Below are positions 1 through 5,390 of a stretch of 8,973 nucleotides of DNA, piece by piece. The notes beneath the pieces are model-generated. The model searched no databases and had not been told where the DNA came from. It saw nothing but the letters and a program-made list of their open reading frames with translations. The stretch covers positions 1 through 8,973 of the forward strand of contig DASSNG010000043.1 in the NCBI GenBank assembly GCA_035688135.1, read 5' to 3'. The DNA is from JAIFWC01 sp035688135. Lineage in GTDB: Bacteria > Patescibacteriota > Saccharimonadia > Saccharimonadales > UBA10212. A program made the translations under genes and the position numbers. Numbering within the stretch: position 1 is the stretch's first letter; the number at the start of each line of letters is the position of its first letter.

Positions 1-123
1 AGCAGCCGCCCATTTTACCCGCTTAGATTCCCTCCATGAAGGCCTGGCGCTATGCCCCAGGTTTATCTGCGGCGCCGGCCTTGGTTCAGGGCCGGCCGCT
101 CCACCAGGGACATCATTATCCAT
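1..123 (-). CDS. N-terminus of an unidentified protein, cut by left edge
   Basis: An open frame starts with ATG at 123-121 and stays open for 41 codons to the window edge. It begins MDNDVPGGAAGPEPRP and ends RESKRVKWAAA. The visible part is Pro/Gly/Ala-rich and then turns basic, like a disordered cytosolic tail leading into a membrane or globular domain, but no family can be named. The start is supported by a -10-like TACAAT whose last base is 7 nt before the ATG, the same geometry as at aspS in this window. No SD is present. The frame contains a GC-rich inverted repeat (GCCGGCC and GGCCGGC arms around 75-97), which I read as a consequence of its Pro/Ala/Gly codons. It lies downstream of the ceramidase-like gene on the same strand, with 31 bp between them. 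Function is unknown and the call rests on the open frame plus promoter geometry. Confidence 0.55.
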   Translation of the reverse strand, partial: MDNDVPGGAAGPEPRPAPQINLGHSARPSWRESKRVKWAAA

Positions 124-130
124 GAGCACA

Positions 131-136
131 ATTGTA
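131..136 (-). promoter_or_regulatory. -10 box of the left-edge gene
   Basis: TACAAT on the minus strand matches TATAAT at 5 of 6 positions and ends 7 nt before the ATG at 123. No convincing -35 is visible at 16-18 bp. The geometry predicts transcription starting at or next to the start codon. Confidence 0.45.
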
Positions 137-154
137 CATTAAATTACTGCCCGA

Positions 155-775
155 TTAACTCGGCCGCAAGCTGTAGTATTTGTCCAGCATCAGTAGAGCA
201 ACTGCATTAAATATATGCCAGACGGCATGGCCATTTATATAGTGGGAGGAGCCTGGGCTGCACCAAATTCTTTTATAATCCAGCCACCAGAAAATAAAAC
301 CTGCAGCGAAAGCTGCAAACGCAAGCGCGTAGAATCTTTTTTTTGTTTTTAACCTCAACTCGAAATATAAAGCAGTTGCCAGCAGGATGGTGAATAGCGG
401 AATCCCTATATTAAAGTTACCAACAGTTCTAAAAATAGCAGTCAGAATTATAGGTACACCTGCTCCGGTGATTAAAGTCGGCCACAGCTTCTTTACCCTC
501 AGCCCAGCCGCTATCATCAAAGAGGCCAGAAGAAACATGCCGCCTAAATCAGCTAGCTGCCCTGCGAAAGTGTCAGTAGCGTAATAAACGGCCGAAGAGA
601 TTCCTAATAAGATTGCTGCCCAGCCTAAAGGCGCAGAGTATTGATGGCGGCGCTGGCGCAGGATATAGATTCCGGCAAAAGAAATTAATAAAGATGAGAA
701 TGCGTTAGCTGGCTGAGCTATCCACCCCGAAAGGCTGTTCTCGCAATATTGGATAGTGGGTTTCGCCCAGGCCAT
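155..775 (-). CDS. Ceramidase-like (CREST superfamily) integral membrane protein
   Basis: This 206-aa hydrophobic protein has about seven predicted membrane segments. It follows the alkaline ceramidase motif order: CEN...QPANAFSS near residues 11-28, GISSAVYYATDTF...QLAD at 58-76, and WCSP...GHAVWHIFNA at 171-191. In characterised alkaline ceramidases these motifs carry a Zn site of three His plus a Ser and an Asp that hydrolyse the amide bond of ceramide. Here Ser61, Asp76, His183 and His187 align with those positions, but the first-motif His is Tyr65 (codon at 583-581). Hydrolytic activity is therefore doubtful, and another CREST-type role is possible. The substrate is unknown, since most such bacteria are not known to make sphingolipids. 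The ATG is 4 bp after the DoxX stop on the same strand, so translation is probably coupled. The stop codon is TAA. Confidence 0.75.
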   Translation of the reverse strand: MAWAKPTIQYCENSLSGWIAQPANAFSSLLISFAGIYILRQRRHQYSAPLGWAAILLGISSAVYYATDTFAGQLADLGGMFLLASLMIAAGLRVKKLWPTLITGAGVPIILTAIFRTVGNFNIGIPLFTILLATALYFELRLKTKKRFYALAFAAFAAGFIFWWLDYKRIWCSPGSSHYINGHAVWHIFNAVALLMLDKYYSLRPS

Positions 776-779
776 GATT

Positions 780-1166
780 CTATCTTACTAACGCGATGCT
801 GCCAGAGCCGAAAACCAAGATTACCCCGGCCAATGTGAACATTATTAAGTCGTATTCCCAGCCGCCGGACTGAGCCCAGTATGGACTCTTCCATTTAAAG
901 ATATGCAGCCGCAAAGTCCCTAGCATCAGAACCATGAGCGCTATAGCGCCTATCTGAGCATATACGCCCAGTACCAAAGCCAGGCCGGATATGTACTCGA
1001 TTACCATCACGAGTACCGCCACTGGGACCGGCACTCCATCGTTCTTTGAAAACTTGCGGATATCACGGTTCTTATTGCGAGCTGATACTATGAAAGCAGT
1101 TCCCACTACCAGCCGGACAAGCAAAAGTAACAGGTTATGCGAATAGTCCGGCGCGGTTATGACCAT
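780..1166 (-). CDS. DoxX-like membrane protein
   Basis: This is a 128-aa protein with four predicted membrane segments (about 10-29, 47-67, 70-88 and 106-125). The pattern fits the DoxX family: LLLLLVRLVVGTAFI at the N-terminus, the helix-2 Glu57 in VIEYISGLALVLG, and GGWEYDLIMF near 101-110 followed by a Gly-rich end. Length is normal for the family. DoxX proteins are linked to quinone/thiol redox processes in some organisms, but most have no assigned reaction and none is assigned here. The start is the ATG at 1166-1164. It has no SD and is preceded by TTAAAT with an upstream TGG (extended -10), 6 nt before the ATG. The gene is divergent from the four-cysteine gene and heads a two-gene unit with the ceramidase-like gene. 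The stop codon is TAG. Confidence 0.8.
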   Translation of the reverse strand: MVITAPDYSHNLLLLLVRLVVGTAFIVSARNKNRDIRKFSKNDGVPVPVAVLVMVIEYISGLALVLGVYAQIGAIALMVLMLGTLRLHIFKWKSPYWAQSGGWEYDLIMFTLAGVILVFGSGSIALVR

Positions 1167-1172
1167 ATACAG

Positions 1173-1181
1173 ATTTAACCA
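1173..1181 (-). promoter_or_regulatory. Extended -10 promoter of the DoxX-like gene
   Basis: On the minus strand TGGTTAAAT gives a TGn extension plus a hexamer matching TATAAT at 4 of 6 positions. It ends 6 nt before the ATG, which predicts a leaderless or nearly leaderless transcript. Confidence 0.4.
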
Positions 1182-1203
1182 TACTGCCCGGTTATTTTGA
1201 GCG

Positions 1204-1209
1204 TATAAT
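1204..1209 (+). promoter_or_regulatory. Consensus -10 box of the four-cysteine protein gene
   Basis: This is a perfect TATAAT, 6 nt (CTGAAT) before the ATG at 1216. No clear -35 lies at 16-18 bp and there is no SD. Transcription would start at about the A of the ATG. It is packed with the divergent DoxX promoter in a 49-bp gap. Confidence 0.6.
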
Positions 1210-1215
1210 CTGAAT

Positions 1216-1482
1216 ATGCTTAAGCTGATTACGAAATGGCCGCTCAGTTTAGCAGTCTTTGCTTTAATCGTAGTGGCGGGTCTGGGTGTTTTCAGTTATT
1301 GGAAAACTCATTATATATATGATCCGAATTCCCCAAACCCACCTGTCTCTGGGCTTTGTGTGGGCGTGAATTCATTAAATGGCTCGGGCTGCTACACCGG
1401 CTGCTGGGGCAGGAAGATTTTTAAATGGTGCTCCGTGCCAAGAGATTCAGGGCTGGAAACCAGCGGCATAATCGAACAATAA
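1216..1482 (+). CDS. Small membrane-anchored protein with four extracytoplasmic cysteines
   Basis: This 88-aa protein was not recognised as a known family. Residues 1-8 are short and basic, residues 9-28 form one hydrophobic helix, and the remaining 60 residues are polar and rich in Gly, Ser, Pro and Cys. This is the layout of an N-terminal signal anchor with an exported tail. The tail has Cys48, Cys59, Cys63 and Cys72, an even number compatible with two disulfides. The DsbA-like oxidoreductase at 6000-6680 could serve such a protein, but that link is inference. No lipobox is seen, since no Cys directly follows the helix. The ATG at 1216 follows a perfect TATAAT by 6 nt and lacks an SD. The TAA stop is followed within 3 nt by a palindrome. 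Confidence 0.65.
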   Translation: MLKLITKWPLSLAVFALIVVAGLGVFSYWKTHYIYDPNSPNPPVSGLCVGVNSLNGSGCYTGCWGRKIFKWCSVPRDSGLETSGIIEQ

Positions 1483-1485
1483 AAA

Positions 1486-1501
1486 ACTTAACAAGTTAAG
1501 T
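1486..1501. terminator. AT-rich palindrome between convergent genes, copy 1
   Basis: Arms ACTTAAC (1486-1492) and GTTAAGT (1495-1501) flank AA, 3 nt after the TAA of the four-cysteine gene and just beyond the end of the opposing 66-aa gene. It is preceded by an A-run on the plus strand, which is a T-run on the minus strand, as expected for a terminator read by the minus-strand transcript. The 18 bases ACTTAACAAGTTAAGTAT (1486-1503) recur exactly at 2745-2762. A binding site for a protein is an alternative. Confidence 0.5.
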
Positions 1502-1534
1502 ATCTAGGTGTTGCGCTAAACCTTGAACTAGATA
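1501..1534. repeat. Inverted repeat overlapping the 66-aa gene stop codon
   Basis: TATCTAG (1501-1507) and CTAGATA (1528-1534) are perfect inverted 7-mers 20 bp apart. The right arm contains the TAG stop of the minus-strand gene. With the adjacent palindrome it makes this convergent gap highly symmetrical. It could be an accessory terminator stem or chance. Confidence 0.3.
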
Positions 1535-1728
1535 TGCAACAGCTGGAAAATCCGGTGCACCAAAAAGCCGGGCCACACCAAGGCTTTCAGGATAGCCCAT
1601 ACCACGTTCCAGAAGCCGTTGGTGTTCTGCACAAAATATACCGCCGCGCCCACGACTGTCATCAGGTAGATTCCGGCGGCGGGCTTAGCACGATTAACGA
1701 TTATCGTATTGTTTATGTTTTTTGTCAT
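1528..1728 (-). CDS. Small two-helix membrane protein, 66 aa
   Basis: I place the start at the ATG at 1728-1726, giving MTKNINNTIIVNRAKPAAG. AGGAG lies 6 nt upstream of it, a near-ideal SD. In-frame ATGs further up (1764, 1746, 1743) lack an SD and would put this SD inside the gene. The product has a short polar N-terminus, a hydrophobic stretch at about 18-34 and a second at about 39-62 with WAILKALVWPGFLVHRIFQLL. A Lys and an Arg inside the second segment suggest an amphipathic or re-entrant helix. No family is recognised and no enzymatic motif is present. Both termini would face the cytosol if both segments cross the membrane. It follows the 97-aa orphan on the same strand after an 83-bp gap with its own promoter-like site, and it converges with the four-cysteine gene. 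The stop codon is TAG. Confidence 0.65.
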   Translation of the reverse strand: MTKNINNTIIVNRAKPAAGIYLMTVVGAAVYFVQNTNGFWNVVWAILKALVWPGFLVHRIFQLLHI

Positions 1729-1745
1729 TATTTTCTCCTGCATCA

Positions 1746-1754
1746 TTAATACCA
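1746..1754 (-). promoter_or_regulatory. Possible extended -10 for the 66-aa gene
   Basis: On the minus strand TGGTATTAA combines a TGn extension with a hexamer matching TATAAT at 4 of 6 positions. A start about 7 nt downstream would place the SD AGGAG almost at the mRNA 5' end. No -35 is convincing. Confidence 0.3.
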
Positions 1755-1796
1755 CATTTTTCAACCCAGTACAGAATTACTACTCCCCGGTTATTA

Positions 1797-1808
1797 TTAA
1801 GTACTTAA
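1797..1808. repeat. Palindrome next to the 97-aa gene stop, variant of the GTTAAGTA element
   Basis: TTAAGTACTTAA is a perfect 12-bp palindrome, 3 bp past the TAG of the minus-strand 97-aa gene. Its minus-strand reading GTTAAGTA (1809-1802) is the same 8-mer found at 1495-1502 and 2754-2761, and TAATAA follows. It may act as a weak terminator or as a protein site. Confidence 0.4.
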
Positions 1809-1811
1809 CTC

Positions 1812-2105
1812 CTAATTCAGAGAGGGGTCGACTTTAGGAGCTTTTGGGTCCCAGCTGGAGTTCCATCGCCTAAACCCAACCGACAAGCGTTTTGCCCGCC
1901 TCATAGTGTCGTTCCTGGGTTCTTCGCCCTCAAACAATATATTATCTTCAGGGATGTCATACGAATCGGCTACGATTTCTCTGACTTCGTCTCTATGCAT
2001 TTCAGCCGGGTAATGGATAGTACTATCCAGCACAACGCCTTCACCGGGAATAAAATGGGCCCCTTTGACTTCGTTAAAGATAGGGCCATGTTCAATATCA
2101 GACAT
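1812..2105 (-). CDS. Uncharacterised 97-aa soluble protein
   Basis: This 97-aa protein is not recognised. It has no signal peptide or membrane segment. The first 65 residues are acidic (MSDIEHGPIFNEV, later DEVREIVADSYDIPEDN and FEGEEP). The C-terminus is basic and aromatic (MRRAKRLSVGFRRWNSSWD) and ends in a Pro/Lys/Asp tail. That charge split could suit binding of nucleic acid or an acidic partner, but nothing identifies a function. The frame is credible because it has the best promoter in the window: a consensus TTGACA, a 16-bp spacer and an extended -10 ending 7 nt before the ATG. No SD is present. It is divergent from the S51-like gene across a 73-bp gap. The stop codon is TAG, immediately followed by a palindrome. 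Confidence 0.6.
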   Translation of the reverse strand: MSDIEHGPIFNEVKGAHFIPGEGVVLDSTIHYPAEMHRDEVREIVADSYDIPEDNILFEGEEPRNDTMRRAKRLSVGFRRWNSSWDPKAPKVDPSLN

Positions 2106-2112
2106 GGCTACA

Positions 2113-2140
2113 ACTTTAACATCTACTGTCTGTTTGTCAA
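2113..2140 (-). promoter_or_regulatory. Sigma70-type promoter of the 97-aa gene
   Basis: The minus strand carries a consensus -35 TTGACA (2140-2135), a 16-bp spacer ending in TGT, and -10 TAAAGT (2118-2113). Only 7 nt separate the -10 from the ATG at 2105, so the mRNA should start at the initiation codon. Confidence 0.6.
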
Positions 2141-2166
2141 TTATCCGGCATTGGTTGTTCTGAAGG

Positions 2167-2172
2167 TATTAT
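2167..2172 (+). promoter_or_regulatory. -10 box of the S51-like peptidase gene
   Basis: TATTAT matches TATAAT at 5 of 6 positions and lies 6 nt (TAAAAT) before the ATG at 2179. There is no clear -35 and no SD, so a leaderless transcript is predicted. Confidence 0.45.
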
Positions 2173-2178
2173 TAAAAT

Positions 2179-2742
2179 ATGAAGATTATCTATAGCGGAG
2201 GCTACCAGCGCGAACTGGAAGCCAGTTATAAGAATTCCTGGTGGTACCGGCATGCCGATATCTTGAGCTCGGATATCCCGACTGCCGTTGTTACACTGGC
2301 CAAACCGGACGGCAGCTATGACCAGCATCTTAAGAAGATTCCCATGGTTGAAGTCATAGACAGAAATACAACCTCAGTAGATTGGGCTAAATACAAAGCG
2401 GTGTTCATAGCCGGCGGCCCTACGGATGTCCTTAGAGAGGAAATGTTAAAACGCGATTTTGATATAAGAAAGCTTGACCACGAGGCTATGGTTTTAGGGG
2501 ACAGCGCCGGCGCATATATAATGTGCTCAAGTTTCTTTACAGACAGTGACGGCGATCCTGGAAAGAAGGTGGAATTTTATGAAGGTTTTAACCCCGGGGC
2601 TAAAAATATATGCGTAGCGCATGCCGACAATCCATACTATACGAACAATTTACTAATAAGACAGGTTACCGATTTCGCCTCTGAACACAGCTTGGAAGTC
2701 GTTAAACTAAAAGAAAACGAAGAAAGAATTTTAGATATATAA
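2179..2742 (+). CDS. Peptidase S51-like protein (PepE/cyanophycinase fold)
   Basis: This 187-aa cytosolic protein has the hallmarks of family S51, serine peptidases with a class-I-glutamine-amidotransferase-like fold. VFIAGGPTDVL is at 75-85, and the nucleophile elbow LGDSAGAYIM has Ser109 as the likely catalytic residue. His148 in VAHADNPYY is the likely general base, and an acidic run (Asp122, Asp124, Asp126) sits where the triad Asp is expected. The Ser-His gap of 39 residues resembles that in E. coli PepE, an Asp-X dipeptidase of about 229 aa. This protein is shorter, with little sequence after the KLKENEERI strand. It may be a dipeptidase or a related hydrolase; the exact substrate cannot be read from the sequence. 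It stands alone, divergent from the 97-aa gene and convergent with the 93-aa gene. Its TAA stop overlaps a perfect palindrome. Confidence 0.75.
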   Translation: MKIIYSGGYQRELEASYKNSWWYRHADILSSDIPTAVVTLAKPDGSYDQHLKKIPMVEVIDRNTTSVDWAKYKAVFIAGGPTDVLREEMLKRDFDIRKLDHEAMVLGDSAGAYIMCSSFFTDSDGDPGKKVEFYEGFNPGAKNICVAHADNPYYTNNLLIRQVTDFASEHSLEVVKLKENEERILDI

Positions 2743-2764
2743 ATACTTAACAAGTTAAGTATTT
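2741..2764. terminator. Bidirectional palindrome overlapping two stop codons, copy 2
   Basis: Perfect 11-nt arms AAATACTTAAC (2741-2751) and GTTAAGTATTT (2754-2764) flank AA. The left arm overlaps the TAA of the S51-like gene (2740-2742), and the right arm contains the TAA (2757-2755) and last codons of the opposing 93-aa gene. The symmetry suits termination in both directions, although the stem is AT-only at its ends. Eighteen bases are identical to copy 1. Confidence 0.55.
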
Positions 2765-3036
2765 GAGAGGCTGGAGAATGTGGAGGGGCCCATGTCGATA
2801 TACCTGTCAATAAAATCAGGGTCCCTCGCAACTTCGACCTGGACGGGCGGGTATCTATGGACGCCTTCTTGAAGCGGTTCTACCTTTACTTCATCACCAT
2901 ATATGAATGCCACCCTGTAGCCCAGCTCGCATACTAAGGCAGCGGCTTCTTTTGATATCCGGGGCATGCTCTGTACCTCCGGCGCCACGTAGCCGGATTG
3001 CGCTTCCGGTTCGCGGACCTCTTCGATAGCCGCCAT
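2755..3036 (-). CDS. Uncharacterised 93-aa protein coupled to aspS
   Basis: This 93-aa soluble protein is not recognised. It starts with an acidic stretch (MAAIEEVREPEAQ), has a central segment around ISKEAAALVCELGYRVAFIY (27-46) that looks like a helix followed by a strand, and then a GDEVKVEPLQEG hairpin-like stretch and an acidic RDPDFIDRYID. It has no membrane segment and one Cys. Its ATG shares a base with the aspS stop (TAATG), so it is probably translated by ribosomes finishing aspS; AGGCTGG upstream is at most a weak SD. The coupling suggests matching expression with the synthetase but does not by itself show a role in aminoacylation. The stop lies inside a bidirectional palindrome. 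Confidence 0.6.
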   Translation of the reverse strand: MAAIEEVREPEAQSGYVAPEVQSMPRISKEAAALVCELGYRVAFIYGDEVKVEPLQEGVHRYPPVQVEVARDPDFIDRYIDMGPSTFSSLSNT

Positions 3037-4343
3037 TACGGCGCCAGCCTGTTTATATCGCGCGGGAACAAAGCGGCTTCTTTGACATTGCCTAAACCGA
3101 TGGTCTTTTCTACAAGGCGGTCGATACCGTAACCGCAGCCACCGTGGGCCGGCAGGCCGTAGCGCATAGCTTCCAGGAAGTACTTGTATCCCGGGTGGTC
3201 CGGATCAAGGCCGGCGGCTTTCATTTGCTCGACTAAAACTTCATGGCGGTTTTCGCGCATCGGGCAAGTGGCGATTTCTAAGCCGCGGAACAGCAGGTCG
3301 GCCCACAGGACGGTACCGTCATCGGCCAGTTTGTGGTAGAACTTCATGGCCTCTTTGGGGAAGTTAGTAACGAATACGGCTTCGCAGCCTTGCTCTTTTT
3401 TGGCGTGCTCGCATATCCAGCGCTCTTCATCCGGAATCAGGTCTTTTTCGTTCGTAGTATCGGTGCCGGTAGCCTTGGTGTACAGTTCATGTACCTGGGC
3501 TACGGTGTAGCGCGGAAACTTTTCTTTTAGCACCAGCTCAGGAGCCTGCAGGCTCTTTAGTTCGTCTGCGAATTCCTTGTAAACCGAGGTAACTGCATCG
3601 TAAGTAAGGTCCTGGACCATATCCAGCACTTCCTCATGGCCCTTGATGAAGCCCATCTCTATATCCAGCATGTAAACCTCTGACATATGGCGGGTAGTGG
3701 CTGAGGGTTCTGCCCGGAATGCCGGGGCGATTTCGAACACCCGTTCAAAGGCGCCTACCATCATCTGCTTATAAAGCTGGGGGCTTTGGGCAAGTGTAGC
3801 CTCTTTGCCGAAGTAATCTGTTTTGAACACTTCAGCGCCTCCTTCAGTGGCTCCCGCTAGCAGTTTTGGAGTGTTGATTTCGGTAAAGTCATTCTTATAG
3901 AGGAAATCGCGAATACGTCGCAATAATGCGGCCCGGATTTTAAAGACTTTCTGCTCCTGCGGGCTGCGCAAGCCAATGTGGCGGTTATCAAATAGGGTAT
4001 CCAGGTTCTCGGGCTTGTGGCTGAGCGGTTTGTCGATTTCTACGGGAGGCTCATCGGTTACCGGGACCTCCACTGTAATAACAGGCCCGTGCAGCTCGGC
4101 CCCGCCGGGCGCCCGCTGCTCTTCTACCACTTTTCCCTGTACGGACATTACCGTGCCTACCTGCATGCCGCGCAGTTTCTCGACTTCCTCGTCTTTATCC
4201 ACAACTATCTGGGTCAGCCCGGAACGGTCCCGAACCACTATGAAATTAAGTCCGCCTAACAGCCGCTTTTTGTGCAGCCAGCCTTGGACTAAAACTTCCT
4301 GGCCAACGTGGCTAGCCACGTCTCTTGCTAAAACTCTCTCCAT
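3036..4343 (-). CDS. aspS: Aspartyl-tRNA synthetase, archaeal/short type, probably non-discriminating
   Basis: This 435-aa class II synthetase charges tRNA with Asp. It has an N-terminal OB-fold anticodon-binding domain (about 13-100, GQEVLVQGWLHKKRLLGG), motif 1 around FTEINTPKL (153-161), SPQLYKQ (187-193), motif 2 with Arg210 in FEIAPAFRAE and TTRHMSEVYMLDIEMGF, and motif 3 GCGYGIDRLV with Arg409. It ends ALFPRDINRLAP. Length and motif style match archaeal/eukaryotic AspRS, not the roughly 590-aa bacterial form, and the bacterial GAD insertion is absent. His24 in GWLH is at the position where non-discriminating archaeal-type enzymes carry His and discriminating ones Trp. It may therefore also load tRNA-Asn, which would need GatCAB. 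The usual SGGQR loop is replaced by TCPMR (359-363). AsnRS is less likely because of the PAHGG and LFPRD ends. The gene has its own -10 and no SD. Confidence 0.92.
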   Translation of the reverse strand: MERVLARDVASHVGQEVLVQGWLHKKRLLGGLNFIVVRDRSGLTQIVVDKDEEVEKLRGMQVGTVMSVQGKVVEEQRAPGGAELHGPVITVEVPVTDEPPVEIDKPLSHKPENLDTLFDNRHIGLRSPQEQKVFKIRAALLRRIRDFLYKNDFTEINTPKLLAGATEGGAEVFKTDYFGKEATLAQSPQLYKQMMVGAFERVFEIAPAFRAEPSATTRHMSEVYMLDIEMGFIKGHEEVLDMVQDLTYDAVTSVYKEFADELKSLQAPELVLKEKFPRYTVAQVHELYTKATGTDTTNEKDLIPDEERWICEHAKKEQGCEAVFVTNFPKEAMKFYHKLADDGTVLWADLLFRGLEIATCPMRENRHEVLVEQMKAAGLDPDHPGYKYFLEAMRYGLPAHGGCGYGIDRLVEKTIGLGNVKEAALFPRDINRLAP

Positions 4344-4350
4344 TAAATCA

Positions 4351-4359
4351 ATTGTAACA
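4351..4359 (-). promoter_or_regulatory. Extended -10 promoter of aspS
   Basis: On the minus strand TGTTACAAT has a TGn extension and a 5-of-6 match to TATAAT, ending 7 nt before the aspS ATG. It lies in the 42-bp gap after the CBS-protein stop, so aspS can be transcribed apart from that gene. No SD is present. Confidence 0.55.
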
Positions 4360-4385
4360 GATTGGATTTGGTTATCGGGTAGGTT

Positions 4386-5384
4386 TTAATTGGCCCGGCC
4401 GGCTTTTGGGGGCGTAGAAGCCGCTCCCCGCTGGCTGATGTAACCATCTGCATCATCGGCTATCCGCTTACCAAGAAGTTGCTCCAATACATCATCCATT
4501 GTCAGGACGCCCACCATCTCTTCGAAAGCGTTTACTACTACCAGCAGATGATGGTGCGCTTTCAAGAAACCATCTAGCGCCTGATTTAGCGTACAGTCTT
4601 CGTTTATAAAGTTAACGTCTTCTTTAGCCAGGTCCTTTACCCTCCCGCTGCCTTCGTAGCCGATAAGCGTACTTAGATATAGCGTACCGAGAATCTGCGG
4701 CGCGGACGACTTAGTAACCTCCTTTACGACCGGAAAGCAGCTGTAGCCGCTCTTATGCAGTTCATCCACCAGAACCGGGCCGATAGGCTCGTCGGACTGC
4801 ACGAATCTGACCGCCCTGCGCGGGGTCATCACCTGTCCTACGGTTTTGTCGCCGAAGTTCAGGGCGTTATAGGCTATCTTTAAATCCTCTGGCGGCACCC
4901 GGCTATCGCGCTGCCGGCTTTGGGCCGCGAGTAATTCCAGCAGGTCTTTCTTTTCATAAACTCCCGTATGGCCTATACCGGCTGGGCTAAAGAGTCCCGC
5001 CAACGGCTTAACAGCCGGGTCTAAGAAAGACAGGACGGCGGCGTAAAAAGAGGCGCCGAAAGCCGTGACCGCACCGGCCCATCCTCCGGCGCTGAACCGG
5101 GCCCACACCGCCAGCCAGGAAACAAGCGCCGTGGCTATTGCCGCGAGCCACCAGCTGGTCCGTGCCGACCATACCGCCAAAACCGCCGCCGATACGGTTC
5201 CCGCCAGCCATAGCAGCACATCCAAAGACCTGCCATAGGCGCTTATCTTGTATAAAGCCTGCGACCGCCTATCGCCCGCCCGGGCCCGTCTTTTTAATTC
5301 CACTAAGGGAACAGAGTGCAAAACCCTGTAAACGATTACGCATTTCAGAAATGCCAAGGCGACAAGCAGATAAACGAACTTCAT
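4386..5384 (-). CDS. Membrane protein with C-terminal CBS pair (CorC/CNNM-like)
   Basis: This is a 332-aa protein. Hydrophobic segments at about 1-20, 54-72, 78-95 and 101-120 form a membrane part. A linker with YEKKDLLELLAAQ (143-155) leads to two CBS motifs. The first starts at NFGDKTVGQVMTPRRAV (176-192) and continues to FPVV...ILGTLYL. The second runs from NEDCTLNQALDGFL to VVVNAFEEMVGVLTMDDVLEQLLG (283-305). Linker plus VMTPR and the DDVLEQLLG end are typical of HlyC/CorC/CNNM proteins, which join a DUF21 membrane domain to CBS pairs that bind adenine nucleotides and are tied to Mg2+ or other ion handling. The membrane part diverges from the DUF21 pattern and the C-terminal CorC_HlyC domain is absent. 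Ion specificity is unknown. The ATG at 5384 has a -10-like TAAAAT 6 nt upstream and no SD. The stop codon is TAA. Confidence 0.75.
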   Translation of the reverse strand: MKFVYLLVALAFLKCVIVYRVLHSVPLVELKRRARAGDRRSQALYKISAYGRSLDVLLWLAGTVSAAVLAVWSARTSWWLAAIATALVSWLAVWARFSAGGWAGAVTAFGASFYAAVLSFLDPAVKPLAGLFSPAGIGHTGVYEKKDLLELLAAQSRQRDSRVPPEDLKIAYNALNFGDKTVGQVMTPRRAVRFVQSDEPIGPVLVDELHKSGYSCFPVVKEVTKSSAPQILGTLYLSTLIGYEGSGRVKDLAKEDVNFINEDCTLNQALDGFLKAHHHLLVVVNAFEEMVGVLTMDDVLEQLLGKRIADDADGYISQRGAASTPPKAGRAN

Positions 5385-5390
5385 CTTCTT

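Noticed and set aside
74..98. GC-rich hairpin (GCCGGCC and GGCCGGC arms) considered as a terminator or RNA gene
   Set aside because: No T-run follows on either strand, it is inside the open frame of the left-edge gene, and the sequence does not fit tRNA, tmRNA or RNase P RNA landmarks.
1528..1764. A longer 78-aa version of the small membrane protein starting at 1764
   Set aside because: The SD AGGAG sits 6 nt before the ATG at 1728, and the upstream ATGs have no SD and overlap the presumed promoter.
3976..4389. A 137-codon plus-strand frame opposite the start of aspS, and a similar one at 4017-4259
   Set aside because: It is antisense to well-conserved aspS sequence and has no start signal or recognisable protein character.
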